A stretch of DNA of 64,000 nucleotides from Alligator mississippiensis (Eukaryota > Chordata > Crocodylia > Alligatoridae). Position numbers and translations under genes: made by a program. The notes below the pieces were generated by a model, which saw nothing but the letters and a program-made list of their open reading frames with translations, made no database searches and was not told the origin of the DNA. Location: the NCBI RefSeq assembly GCF_030867095.1, contig NC_081824.1, positions 173,174,933 through 173,238,932 of the forward strand, written 5' to 3'. Shown piece after piece: positions 22,986-34,108 of the stretch; position 1 is the stretch's first letter; the number at the start of each line of letters is the position of its first letter.

Positions 22986-23862
22986 TAGGCCTGTGCGCAG
23001 TGGCTAGTTTTTGCTTTGGATTCGGCTAGTTTGGAGGACAATGATTCCATCTGGTGATTTGAATCACTGTCCTGAATCGATCTGGCTGAATCTGATTTGG
23101 AGATTCAGCTGCAGCCAAATTGGCTGAATCTCTGAATTGGGGCAGCGATTAAGAGTGGGCAGAGGTGGGGCCATCTGTTCTCCCAGTAACCAGCTCTTAA
23201 GAAAAAAATAAAATAAATAAAGCCCACACTCACTGGCTGCTGCCCAGCAGGGGGACAATTCCTGCTGCCCCCTGTTACCCCATGCTGCATGGGGCACTCT
23301 GCCATGAGCCCCTGACCCCAACTTGCTCTCCCAGCCCTGCTATGGCTGCCCCACCCGCCCCAGCTTCCAGCCCTTTAAAAAAAAAAAAAATGTTCTGACT
23401 CACCATCTCCTGCCACCCACTGCCCCATGCTTCATGAGGGGCTCTGCCATGAGCCCTGAGAAGCCCCAAGGCCACTGCAGCAGCCAGTGAGTCAGGACTT
23501 TAAAAAAAAAAAAAAAAGAGCCGAGATGGGCAGGGCAGGCATGGTGGGGTTGGCAGAGTGGGCAGGGGTCACAGGGGCTGGGGGAGCAGGCAGGGGATGG
23601 GGCCCAGTGGGGGTCTCCCCCATCCTCCCCTCCCCCCTACTTACCAGCATGGAGTCTGGGTCCAGCTCCCTGCTTCAGCAAGTGGGGACTGTCTGAATCA
23701 CCGAAACTCTTTGAATCTTTTCCAAATAGATCTGGAGAGTTTTGAATAGATTCAGACCTTTTCATTGGTCTCCTGATTTGATTCAGGTTTGGAGGTTCAG
23801 CCACCAAATTGGACTGAATCTTCTCTGAATTGAATCAGCACCCGAAGCTTTGCACAGCCTTA
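22986..23862. mobile_element. Non-autonomous hAT element (877 bp, TAGGNCTGTGC ends)
   Basis: It starts TAGGCCTGTGC and ends GCACAGCCTTA, so the ends are inverted copies with two or three mismatches. Perfect 8-bp duplications ATCAGCTG flank it at 22978-22985 and 23863-23870. Both arms carry many GATTCAG/GAATC words, which look like subterminal transposase-binding repeats. The centre (about 23150-23690) is G/C-rich with two A runs (23378-23391 and 23501-23516). No transposase frame is present, so it would have depended on an autonomous relative. Confidence 0.87.
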
Positions 23863-23870
23863 ATCAGCTG

Positions 23871-24950
23871 CACCCTAGTCTGCAGTTACAAGTAGAGAAG
23901 AGCTGAAATATAGGACTCTTCCAGTCTCACTGGGCAGGGGGACCTCCAAGTGGCTGGCTAAGGACAGGATGCAATCTGGTTCCATAATCTCAGCAGGGTT
24001 CTTTTAACTATGCAGGTTGCAGCAAACTTGCAGCACTCAAATGCACATGTAAATAATCTTTATATCACCTGACTTGATCTTGAATCACTTTCCTTTCCTT
24101 AGGAAGCTTTCAAGTGATCAAACTGTAGCCTTTATTAGAAGTCTGTCTTACCATCAAGGTTTTTCTTTCTGTCCTCTGATATCTTTCTCTTTATTGTCTG
24201 AAATATTTCTTCTACTCAATATTATTTTCCCTTTAAATGAATCCAGCCATTGCTGTCAGTTCCTCCTCCTCTCGCTCCGTTTGCTGCTTTTTGACATAGT
24301 GGTGAGAAGCGTCTTGCCCAGGATGGCTTAGATAACAATATTTAAATGGAATGACATTTACATTTCAAGGTGTACTTTTGTAACAAATCAAGGGCCATCT
24401 GGGAACTTCATGGATGTCACCATATTGCATAGCACAGATGCTCGATACATTAGGGAACAGCAGGAGTAGAACTGTGATCTGCCTGATCCAAAAGCTCAGG
24501 TCCTTAAATTAGAAGACTTTCTACTAGCTGTTAGCAAAATAGTACATGGCTGACCAGTTGTGGTTCTACTCTGTGCCTCTCCCCACACATGCGAACCAGA
24601 GGTCCTATGGGAAACTGCATCATGTAATAAAGGACTGTCTCATCATTGAGATGCACAAGTCTGCTGAAGTGAAATTCATTGTGCTGCATTCATTCTGTCA
24701 CTTCCTAACTTGGGACTTGGCTGTCTTAATAGCACACTTTCATTTATGTTTTGTGTTGGTTTTATTTACATCGCATAGTAGACCTAGCCAGTGCTTTACA
24801 AGACGCTGCGCTTGGCCCAAAGTGCTTGTATTCTCTCTCAGTCAAAAAGTAATGCAGGGCAACAGTTCAATTCTGGGCAGCTATAGAGGGATCCTTGGGG
24901 AGGAGATTAGTTCTCTGATTATCTCTCTGCCCTCCCCTCTGTCTTTTGCT
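23871..24950. other. Non-coding interval
   Basis: No gene recognised. A 146-codon plus-strand frame at 24546-24986 has no motif and ends in a repeat tail, so I treat it as chance. Confidence 0.45.
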
Positions 24951-24954
24951 ACTT

Positions 24955-25022
24955 GCTTGTACAATGGGGCCTTGATCCCTGACTAGAGTTCTTAGGTGTT
25001 ACTGTAATATATGACAACTAAT
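24955..25022 (+). repeat. Retroposon 3'-tail repeat (CACAATGGGGCCNTGATC type)
   Basis: CTTGTACAATGGGGCCTTGATCCC, TTAGGTGTTACTGTAATATATGACAA. This matches the second copy just downstream and a reverse copy at 45.66 kb. It resembles a 3' tail widespread in sauropsid genomes; the parent family is not certain (L2/CR1 or SINE). Confidence 0.6.
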
Positions 25023-25084
25023 AACTATCCTTTCCTCCCCCCCTGCCAAGATTCCTGTATATTGTAAATGGTGAGCTGGGACTC

Positions 25085-25180
25085 TTCCACCGTGTATTTG
25101 TACACTGCCCAGCATAATAAGGCCCTGGTCTCAGTTAGGGCATCTAAACACTAACTGAACACAAATAACAACAACAGTTC
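25085..25180 (+). repeat. Second copy of the same 3'-tail repeat
   Basis: TTGTACACTGCCCAGCATAATAAGGCCCTGGTCTCAGTTAGGGCATCTAAACACTAAC and then an AACAAC-rich end. Same order of words as the copy at 24.96 kb and at 45.66 kb, ending in a short tandem A-rich tail as retroposed copies do. Confidence 0.6.
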
Positions 25181-26317
25181 ATACTGCTGTGCTCAAAATT
25201 AAGGCTTAAATGAGGCTTTGGCCATTTGGAGAGTCATGCAGGCAGCATCCTCGGACAGTTTCTTAATCTTGTGCTGTGACAGGAGTGCTAGCTAAGCTGG
25301 GTACTGTGAAAGGGAAGTGAGCAGGGGGTCTTGAATGGTCTGTGCATAACTGAAGCAGCTATGTTCAAACTGCAGTTCCTTTATCCTTGGAGGGGCTGTT
25401 GCTGTCAGGATAAGAACTTCACTTTTAATGTGCCCCATTAATCACAGAAACCAACAGTCTGATAGGCAATATTCAGCATATCACTTTGTGTCACACTAAC
25501 AAGAGGGCTAGCTTGAAACTACTGTACCTCAATAGGGTGCATACTGTTCCATCCTCTCCTCCCCCACCATGTTTCATTTTTCCTCTGAAGGGAGGAAGAA
25601 ATCAACAGATCGGCACCTCTGCTTCTTCAACCTGTTTAATGTTTCTAGCTGGAATTTCACAGGTGTTACAGAAGTCTGGCTTTGGCACATGCGAGCTAGT
25701 AGAAGAATGCCAATAAAAAGACTGGGCCTTTTGTTCCGGGCCCCAGTCATATGACATTGGCCATAACTGAAACTGGTCATGTTTCTGCCACATACCAGTG
25801 GTATTTATTCATGGACTATTGTTTTAACAAGAGCAAGGAGGAATAAAAATGTGTGCGATGATTCAGTTTAACTTAAGCACCACTAGATGCCCTGAGAGCC
25901 CTTTGATTCAGTGTTTGTCTGCTTTCTATTGAGGTTTCAAACTGTTACTAGGGAAGCAAGCAACAGATACTAGGTTAAGTCATGAGAACAATAGCAGTTT
26001 GGCTGTTGGGGTATAATTTTTAAGATTAAAATAATATCTGCTATATAAATGTATTAAATTTAAACACAGAAAGGAAAGCAGCATGCTTATTATAAAACTT
26101 ATCAATAATGGGTGATCTATATTACAAAGTTGAAAGAAGGTTCCTCAGGGCCATGCTGGTAGAAGCCAAGAAATTAATATTAGTAAGATGAAAATCTCCT
26201 GATTACCCCAAATAATAGATGGTTCTGCAATATCAGTGAGAAATTAAGCAGCTCTAGCAGAATTATTCTCCAAGGTATAGAACGCAATAAGGGGTGCTTA
26301 ATGAAATGAACCAAATT
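25181..26317. other. Non-coding interval
   Basis: No gene or repeat recognised. The small overlapping frames at about 25.49-25.79 kb on both strands have no motifs. Confidence 0.45.
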
Positions 26318-26405
26318 CTGCTCCCATGCTCTATGGTAAATCTGGAGTAAATTCATTGACTTCAGTGGAATAAATCCAGACTGACATCAGTGTAAGTGGG
26401 AGCAG
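26318..26405. repeat. Ancient foldback repeat (CTGCTCCCA ends)
   Basis: The left end CTGCTCCCATGC and the right end GTAAGTGGGAGCAG are inverted copies, with inner arms TAAATCTGGAGTAA and TAAATCCAGA around TTGACTTCAGTGG. It resembles a palindromic sauropsid MITE of about 90 bp. Confidence 0.6.
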
Positions 26406-26439
26406 CAACATACTCAATAAAATCTTAGTTCTACAAATT

Positions 26440-26760
26440 GCTGGGCCAAGTCCAACATAGTCCTTAAGGACATATACCTGTAATCAAGTGCATGGATGCC
26501 ATTTTTGACATCACGAAGAGTATGCATGTTCTTTAGGCTAAGCATATGCTTAAATGTTGTGGTATATCATGGCCAAAGGGTCCAGTACATTGCAGGATAT
26601 AGCAGCAAGGATCTGATTTAGTGTGATATAATGTTAAGCACATGAATAGATCACTTGTACTCACTATTCACATGCTGAAGTCCTTTGCTAGGACTTAAGC
26701 ATGCAGATTCCAAAGCTCCATGCTTTCATTGGAGCTTTAGAACCTGCTCCCATATCTGCT
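26440..26760. repeat. Old palindromic repeat cluster (TTAAGCAT words)
   Basis: Several forward and reverse copies of TTAAGCA..ATGC / GCATATGCTTAA and GGACTTAAGCATGC are spread over about 320 bases, as in ancient MITE copies of the kind also seen near 18.0 kb. Boundaries are approximate. Confidence 0.4.
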
Positions 26761-26999
26761 CAAATTAATGGATATCGGTCTACTGGTTTCAACAAGCTGT
26801 GGATTAGGTGCTAAATATTACACCTGGTAAAGCAGAACATTTAAAAAAAATGTGCGTGTCTCCTAAGTAAGATCAGGGGGTCAAGTCCCAAGGTTTTGTA
26901 GACTGCTATAGCTCTACTGACATCAATAACGCTATACCTCTATGTGCTTGCTGACTGGTCTAGCTCATTATGCTTAATGAAGATGCTTTTCCACTTATA

Positions 27000-27145
27000 G
27001 TGTACAACAACTTATCTCAAATATTCTCCATGTCCTTCACATGTTGAAGGAATTTTTGTGACCTCTGTTTTAAAGCTGGGTTAACTGAGGCATAGAAAGT
27101 TTACCTGATTTACTTAAAGCCACACAGAATCAGTGTTAGAGATGG
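27000..27145 (-). mobile_element. MIR-like SINE remnant
   Basis: Reverse-oriented MIR words: GACCTCTGTTTTAAAGCTGGG, TTAACTGAGGCATAGAAAGTTTACCTGA, CTTAAAGCCACACAGAATCAGTG. This is the GAGGCACAGAG..GGTCACACAG core of MIR. Confidence 0.75.
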
Positions 27146-28850
27146 GAAAGCAGCTCAAGTATCTGTTGGGTTGACACTGACATTACCTTGTTTGGACACT
27201 TGCAAGAGCTCTCTTTCCTTTTTCTTTCTATGATAAGGAGCTCTTTTGACCTGTTTGATCTCAGTGACAGAACTGCAAGTGGTAACACTGATATGAAATA
27301 AATAATCACTTTCTCCTTTCTAAGCAATCAGTTCCTCAGCTCTATAAATGCAATAATTGTGTAGCTGGGGGTGACTTTGTCCCCTCTCCATGTTTCTCAT
27401 CACTACAATATTTTATCATTGTAAGATGCACTCTTTACCTCCATCCACAGCTTCAGGGTCCTTGTGTGGCTTTTGCCTTTTCCAGGAATTTCACAGATAA
27501 ATCACTGGGTATGAAGTTCTTGAAATTGTCCAGAGCCAATCCAGACTAGAATAAAGTGGTAGGTAGGTGATCCCTCATGTACATTTTTTTTTTTTTTTTT
27601 AAACAGCCACACCTCTCAGTCAAGTTAGAAGCATAATGTAGCTGTATGGCAAGTGGAATTGTGCATACATTTATGATGGCTATGTTCGCAAATGATTCAT
27701 GCATTCATCCGCATCTGGTACCTCCTGAAGATCTGACCTTATTGCTTTCACAGTGGAGAACTGGAGCCTGGTATCTTTGTGTTTTTTTTTAAAAATGCAA
27801 CTCATGTGGTATGTACTTCCCTTGTGGAACACAATATATTGAAATGGCATTTGAGAAAGTCACTCACTAATTACTGAGTGCTTGGGATAAACAGATGCTT
27901 TCCATTCTCCACAGAATTCTCCTTTCAAATTTGCATACGATGGAAGTTGCCCAGGTTGGAGGTTTGTTCCTGACACAGGCAGAGATCACATTAGCTCCAT
28001 GTCATGAACCTAATGCCGATTCTCTGACATACTTTTCTCAGTTTCCACAGACTCTTCCTCCCAAACTGAGCATGTCTCTCCTCAGCTCTTTTTTTTTTTT
28101 TTCTACTTGCTGCTGTTGCTGCACATTCTTCAGTTTTCTTTCCCTTCCCACATAACCATTCATCTCCCACAGCACCTTAAGGGTCCTCCTTTTTCCAATA
28201 TTCCTCCTGTCAAAGGGACATCCCCTTTGTGCAACAAATGTTACTATGCCTATGCAAACATAACAAATATTGAACATAGGACCTTCACACTTAGAAGAAC
28301 ATAGTCCTTTATCTCTTGACTTACAGGTAATTCCCTTACCTGAAAGCTGTAGTAGACTCCTGTTCTCTTATACAGACAAGCATTAGAAGCAGACAAAGAC
28401 TCAGACTTTTCCATAGTGTGTTGCCAGACACTAGACAGTGCTATAGAATATTTATTCAGCAAATTAATATTTTGCTTTTCCCTCTCTGGGCTCTGCAGAA
28501 GCTGCTGCAGTTCACAAGGTTATCCAGATCACTGTGGCCCACAGCTGGCTCCCATTGGTATGCAGTAATCTTGTCAACCCAGGTGTTCCTTTCTTGCAAT
28601 GAATTGCCTTCTCAGAGGAAAAAAAAAGCAAGGAGAAGGCTTGGTTCTGTTTGCTTAGAGCAGGACAGTCTGGTCTGAATCTGCAGAAAAAAAGACTGCC
28701 TAGGAGCCAGGATAAGGAAAATCTTGCTTGATATACATTCTAGTGGGATGGGCGGACCTGGATTTTATTCAAGCTTTGTCCTTCTAAATGAGCAATCTGT
28801 GTGCTGCTTTATTGACTTTCACCTGTGGAGAGTGAGACAGAGCCCCAGAG
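27146..28850. other. Non-coding interval with homopolymer T tracts
   Basis: No gene recognised. Poly-T runs at about 27583-27600 and 28088-28102 may be old retroposon tails in reverse orientation. I could not identify the retroposons. Confidence 0.45.
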
Positions 28851-28970
28851 ATTCATAGATTTTTAAGGCCAGAAGGGACTATTACACTCATTAGTCTGGT
28901 CTCCTACATAACACATGCCATAGATTTCATGTAGTGATTTCCGCATCAAAGTCCAATGACTTGTGAAAGA
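28851..28970 (-). mobile_element. CR1 3'-tail fragment, older subfamily
   Basis: The reverse-oriented CR1 end ATTCATAGATTTTTAAGGCCAGAAGGGAC is followed by the 3' UTR words CATTAGTCTGGTCTCCTACATAACACA and GTAGTGATTTCCGCATCAA. Another copy of this subfamily is at 41.55 kb. Confidence 0.82.
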
Positions 28971-29770
28971 GTAGGTAAGGGGACTCTGTCAAGTTGTTTT
29001 ATTGAAGCTGTTCTGCACGGTATTATGCAAAGGATTCAGTCCATTAATCCATAGAGCAGATCATCCAGGTAAGTTAGTCCCTGGATCTCACTTGTATTGT
29101 CTCTTGGTGCCGTTTGCCCATGCATCTCCTTTCAAAGTCCATAACCATCATCTTCAGCATCCCATTTTAACACTGGCATTAACTGAGCTCCAGGGACTAA
29201 TTGATTTCAATGAAAAGTCCAGATAATTATTTTAATTAAAAAGCCCCCCAAACTTTTGTTTGATTACAATGAGAAATGAATATTATAAATGAGTATTAAA
29301 TAAGCTTAAAATTAAAGGTCCTGGATAGGCTGATGACTAATGTTTATTCTTTATCCATGGAGCTGGGAGAAAAGGGGCTGCAAGCTTTATTCATGCAGCT
29401 TCCTTGGCATTTTGCTTCTTGAGTTGCTGGGTTTCCTAGAGGTCTTGATTTGTGAGCAGTAAGATTTGTAGTGATACATGATATGGGTAAGTACATCTTG
29501 CCTAAGGATTCCCTCTGTGGGGACCCCTGTGAAGTACAACAATGAGGAATTGGGGGCCAGACCATAACTGGTTCCTGAATGAACTCAACAGGAGTGAAGC
29601 AGCCAAAGAACCTTCTTGCCCCTTCATCCCCTGTGCAGGGGCTGGTCAGAGCTGCTACCTTTGAGCTTCTCTAAAGGGCTGCTCTGGCTTAGTGCCTTAG
29701 CAGGCATTAACCTCTCCAAAATGGAGGTAGGAAAGGGGTCATACTGTTGTCTGAGGAGAGGAATACGTAG
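28971..29770. other. Non-coding interval
   Basis: No gene or repeat recognised. Confidence 0.45.
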
Positions 29771-30075
29771 TAGGTATGTCTACACTGCTTTCTAAGCAAG
29801 TGTGGGCATGTCACTGAAAAATAAGCCCGGTATAAGAAATACTACCTACTGAGAAATAAGCTCTGCTTGTGCCCAGGCTAGCAGGTTTGGAGTGGATGAC
29901 TTGGGGTGGCTCTGGGTATGTCCCCCAGCACTATGCCCAGGTGTTCTGTCTTGGGGAAGTATGGGCATTGTGCAGCGCTATGCACCTGGGTGGTTCTGGG
30001 CCATGCATTTTGGGGTGCCTTCTTCATCAGCATGCCCAGACTCACTCAGGATGCAGTATAGACACCCCCATTAAA
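29771..30075. repeat. Inverted-end element (GGTATGTCTACACTGC)
   Basis: The left end GGTATGTCTACACTGC and the right end GCAGTATAGACACC are inverted copies. The interior has a repeated CTGGG..GCCC/ATGCCCAG motif. It resembles sauropsid MITEs whose ends contain TGTCTACAC. No clear target duplication, so the exact boundaries are open. Confidence 0.45.
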
Positions 30076-31605
30076 CCACTCTTTGCTGTGGTTTAATGAC
30101 ATAACATGGCTTTTGGCAAGGTCCACAAGGCACCAGCCAATAGCAGAAATAGATTATCAATCTTGTTTGATACGATCTGGTGTAGTCTAGTCTGCTTTTC
30201 AAAAGAAGGATAGAAAAGAGTGTAGTCCCCAGGCCCATAGTCAGTTGTCAGTCCCTCTTCCAACCTTCCCAATTAGCACTGGATGCAAAGTCTATTGGGA
30301 TTCTTGTCTATGTAAATGGAAAATGCCTGTAAAAAATCAGTTTAGTAAAAATTGGACTGTGAAGCACTATTTCCTTTGTCCCGGGCCACTGAACAGCCAT
30401 AGGATGACAGTATATTTTAGTAGAATCACCCCTGGTGAGGTTTAAAACAGCTCCCTGGGTAAAGGTCTCTGTCTGAGTTTCAGACCCTCCTGAATCACTC
30501 AGTCCCTCCAATACTTAAGCATCTGCAAGCTCAGTCAACTTTTTCCAAGGCAGCAAGACACACATGGAGAAGAGCTCCTCAAGTAGTTTTCCTTTTCCTT
30601 TTTCCTTTTCCTTTTCCTTCTACTTCCAAAGGGATATGTAGTGAAACAAATAATCTTTAGGGGGCTGCTGTACCTTTGGGAGGGGTGTGGTTAGGGCAAA
30701 GTAGGATGCATTTTTGAACTACATCCGAATTATCTCCTCTTGCCTTCAGTAGCTGGTATCACAGAATTCACATGCAAGTCCTGTGGCTGTCCCTTCTGCT
30801 CTTATCTTGAGGATAGATGCTGATTGAAATGGGTTTAAAAGCATGGTTCCTAATTGACTAAGATGAAGAGAAGCTCAGCTTTCCCCAGCCAGCTGCCCTG
30901 AAGTCTACTGTGCTTTGTTGATCTCGTTGCTCAGCACTGTCAGACAGGAGGTTTTGGGCCAGTGTTCCAGTGTGAGATGTTTTTAAAATGAAAGGGAACT
31001 GTGTTGTCCATGGCTCTGCTTTTCAACTCAAAGGTTTCACTCTGGCTACAAAAGACCCTCCCCTCGGTATTGTAATCCATCTAAGTGTGTTCAAGCTCTT
31101 ACTTCTTTCCTGACATCAGATCAACCCTTGCAGAAGTTTGCCTCAGCTGGAACTCAGCTGCATGTCCTATACAATTACAGTCTATTTAAGGATGAGTTAG
31201 CTAGTAGGCTAGGAGCAACAGATACATAATAAAAGACACTGCTAAAATCCTGACACTTATTGGCGGTTTTCAGCAGGGATTGGATGGGAAGGACCCTGCC
31301 CACAGTGAGTCCTTAGCAGTTCCTGCTCTGATGCACTTGGGATTCTCAGTAGGGCTGTAAAAACCAGTGTACTAAACATTCAGTGCTTTCACTCTTGATG
31401 TCTGCTCCCAGCCAACTGTACTATGTTTGTTCTGCTTTAACAAGAGGAAGGATACCATGTCTTCATGCTGAGAATGTGGTTAGCCACTAGAGGGTGGTGG
31501 TGGATGGAATAGAAGAAGCAATTATGTCTTAAATATGTGTGGACAATTTTATCTAACATTATCTAGAAGAGTATACATCAAGGAAACAAAGGATTTTCAT
31601 AAGGG
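30076..31605. other. Non-coding interval with (TTTTCC)n
   Basis: No gene recognised. A short hexamer repeat TTTTCC (about 5 copies) lies at about 30587-30620. Confidence 0.5.
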
Positions 31606-31775
31606 GAGTTTAAGGGGGTAGAAGCAGGATAAATTAAGGAAAGGAACACTGAGGCTGAATATGAAGAAGTGAGATCTAGTAGGCAGTGGAACAGTTATCT
31701 GGGGAACTGCTGGAGGCTCCATTGCTTGGTCACTTAAAAAATAGACTAGACAAATAGTATGATAGGGAGTTGGTC
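31606..31775 (+). mobile_element. Very old CR1/L3-like 3' fragment
   Basis: The plus strand reads like the C-terminal end of a CR1-clade RT (GNTEAEYEEVRSSRQWN in mixed frames, then a GNCWRLH.L region) with stops. The match is weak and by pattern only. Confidence 0.35.
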
Positions 31776-31934
31776 AGCCGTAACAGAGGGATTTTGTGGC
31801 TACAGAACCTATCCATCAGGTTCTGAAAAGTGAATAAAGTGCCTTGAGACCAAAGGGGGGGAATCTTAAATTGATAGAGCCCCCAAGGCATTGTAAATGC
31901 GGTTAGCTAATGATATTCTAGAGGTAAGGGAATT

Positions 31935-33750
31935 TCATAGAATCATAGAAAATTAGGGTTGGAAGGGACCTCAGGAGGTCATGTAGTTCAACCCCTGCTC
32001 AAGGTAGGACCATCCCCAAGTAGATCATCCTGGCCAAAGCTTTGTCTAGCTGGGTCTTGAAAACTTTCAAGGATGGAGCTTCTATCACCTCTCTGGGTAA
32101 CCTGTTCCAGTGTTTTACTACCCTGTTAGTATGAAAATTCTTCCTAAAATCTAACCTAAACTTCCCTTGCTGCAACTTGAGACCATTGCTCCTTGTTCTA
32201 TCATCTGCCACCAGTGTGAACAGTTTAGCTCCATCCTCTTTTGAATCTCCCTTCAGGTAGTTAAAGGCTGCTATTAAATCCTCTCTGTCTCCTCTTCTCT
32301 AGACTAAATAAGCCCAGTTTCCTCAGTCTTTCCTTGTAAGTCATGTCCCCCAGGCCCTTCACCATTTTTGTTGCACTCTGCTGGACTCTCTCTATTTGTC
32401 CACATCTTTTCTGTAGTGGGGGGCCCAAAACTAACACAGTACTCCAGATATGCTGAATAGAGGGGAATACTCACTTCCCTTGAATCTGCCGGCAACGCTT
32501 CTACCAATGCAGCCCAGGATGCTGTTAGCCTTCTTGGCAACAAGGGCACACTGCTGGCTCATATTCAGCTTATTGTTCACTGTAACCCCCAGGTCCTTTT
32601 CTGCAGAGCTGCTGCTTAGTCAGTCAGCCCCCATCCTGTACTGGTGCATGGGACTGTTCTGTCCTAAGTGCAGGACTTTGCAATTGTCCTTGTTGAACCT
32701 CATGAGATTTCTTTTGGTCCAATCCTCCAGTTTGTCTATGTCACTCTGAATCCTAGCCCTCCCCTCCAGCATATCTACTACTCCCCCCAAGTTGCTGTCA
32801 TCTGCAGACTTGCTGAAGGTGCACTCTACGCCATCTTCCAGGTCTTTGATGAAGACATTGAACAAAACTGGCCTCAGGACCGACCCTTGATACTGGCTGC
32901 CAACCAGGCATTGAGCCATGGATTACTACCCCCTGAGCTCAATGCCCCAGTCAGTTATCTATCCACCTCACAGTCCATTCATCCAGCCCGTACTTCCTTA
33001 GTTTGCCTGCAAGAATATTTTGGGAGACCGTATCAAAAGCCTTGCTAAAATCAAGGTACACCACTTCCACTGGTCTCTCTGCATCCACAGAGCCAGTCAT
33101 CTCATCACAGAAGGCAATCAGGTTGGTCAAGCATGACTTGCCCTTGGTGAATCTGTGCTGACTGGTGCTCATCACCTTCTCCTCTGCTTAGAAATGGATT
33201 CATTGAAGATCTACTCCATGATTTTTCCAGGGACTGAGGTGAGACTGACTGGTCTGTAGTTTCCTGGATCTTCCTTTTTTCCTTTCTTAAATGTGGGCAC
33301 TATGTCTACCCTTTTCTAGTCATCCAAGATCTCTACTGATCACCATGAGGTTTCAAAGGTGATGGCTAGTGGCTCTGCAGTCTCATTAGCCAACTCTCTC
33401 AGCATCCTCAGATGCATCCTATCCAGCGCCATGGACTTGTATATGTCCAGCTTTTCTAAATAGTCCCTAACCTGTTATTTTACCACTGGTGGCTGCTCAC
33501 CTTCTGCCCAAACTGTGCTGCCTGGTGCAGTAGTCTGGGAGCTGACCTTGCCTGTGAAGACTGAGATGAAGAAGGCATTGAGCACATCAGCCTTTTCTGC
33601 ATCATCTGCCACTGGAGGGCTAAACAGGGTCAGCTGACCTCTTCCAGTATAAATCCATGATCTGGAAGAAGAAGTTTCTGGGCAACAAGGCTCAATCTTG
33701 TACATAGACTGCTGCACTCTTGGCTTCTGTTTCTTTGACAGATCCTCTAG
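31935..33750 (-). mobile_element. CR1 LINE fragment of a different subfamily (RT plus 3' end)
   Basis: Minus-strand CR1 whose 3' end is intact (TCATAGAATCATAGAAAATTAGGG at 31935). Reading 5' to 3': a region before the palm with AEKADVLNAFFISVFTG (about 33600), the palm with VVYLDFSKAFDTVSQNIL (about 33060), the catalytic box as SADD (KSADDSNLGG, about 32810; the family residue is F), LHLGQNS, and the C-terminal KFRLDFRKNFHTNRVVKHWNRLPREV (about 32150-32070). Many frameshifts and stops. Its 3' UTR and RT differ from the other CR1 copies here, which marks a separate subfamily. It is cut at about 33750, next to another CR1 tail. Confidence 0.9.
32620..33175 (-). pseudogene. CR1 RT palm/fingers remnant
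   Basis: Two overlapping open pieces (33175-32951 and 32919-32620) hold HRFTKGKSCLTNLIAF, YLDFSKAFDTV, the QGSVL box and the altered SADD box. A frameshift lies between them at about 32940. The substitution in the first position of the FADD box leaves both aspartates. Not functional. Confidence 0.82.
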
Positions 33751-33755
33751 ATAGA

Positions 33756-33799
33756 CATTAGAGGCTGGAAGGGACCTCGTGAGATCATTGAGTCCAGTT
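33756..33799 (-). mobile_element. Isolated CR1 3' tail
   Basis: ATTAGAGGCTGGAAGGGACCTCGTGAGATCATTGAGTCCAG is the reverse of a CR1 3' end. It sits directly at the 5' edge of the larger CR1 fragment, so it is a separate, very short 5'-truncated insertion or the remainder of an element into which the larger CR1 landed. Confidence 0.75.
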
Positions 33800-33830
33800 T
33801 TATATATATATATATATATTTTTTTTTTGT
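33800..33830. repeat. (TA)n plus poly-T tract
   Basis: A TA dinucleotide run followed by about ten T, at the edge of the CR1 tail. Confidence 0.9.
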
Positions 33831-33879
33831 TTTATTCCTTTGCTCTTTATATTTTATTTCATTTGAAATTCAGGTTTGA

Positions 33880-34108
33880 AAATTTATCCTGCTTTAACAG
33901 GCCAATTTGTAAGACATTATTGCATACCTGCCTCTGCTTGCCCCTGCACCCCAAGTTTGCCCTGAATGTTTGGCTCCCTGTCCTGACTCTGGTTTGATCT
34001 TCTGAATATCTGACTCGGCTAGCTTCTTGCCCCTGTGCTCTGCCTGGCCCTCTGGATCACTGACTCTGTTCCCCCAGCAAATCTTCTGGCTTTTTGACTT
34101 CCCTGAAC
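33880..34108. other. CTGACTCTGG-rich stretch, LTR or leader-like
   Basis: The plus strand carries several CTGACTCTGGTTTG / CTGACTC / GAACTCAGACTCTG words. Such pyrimidine-rich repeats are typical of R/U5 or leader DNA of Gypsy-type elements, and it abuts the integrase remnant. The same words occur in the opposite strand sense at the right edge of the window (63.8-64.0 kb). LTR ends are not visible, so the call is tentative. Confidence 0.4.

Noticed and set aside
24546..24986. Open frame of 146 codons
   Set aside because: No motif, no splice context that I can support, and its end overlaps a retroposon tail.
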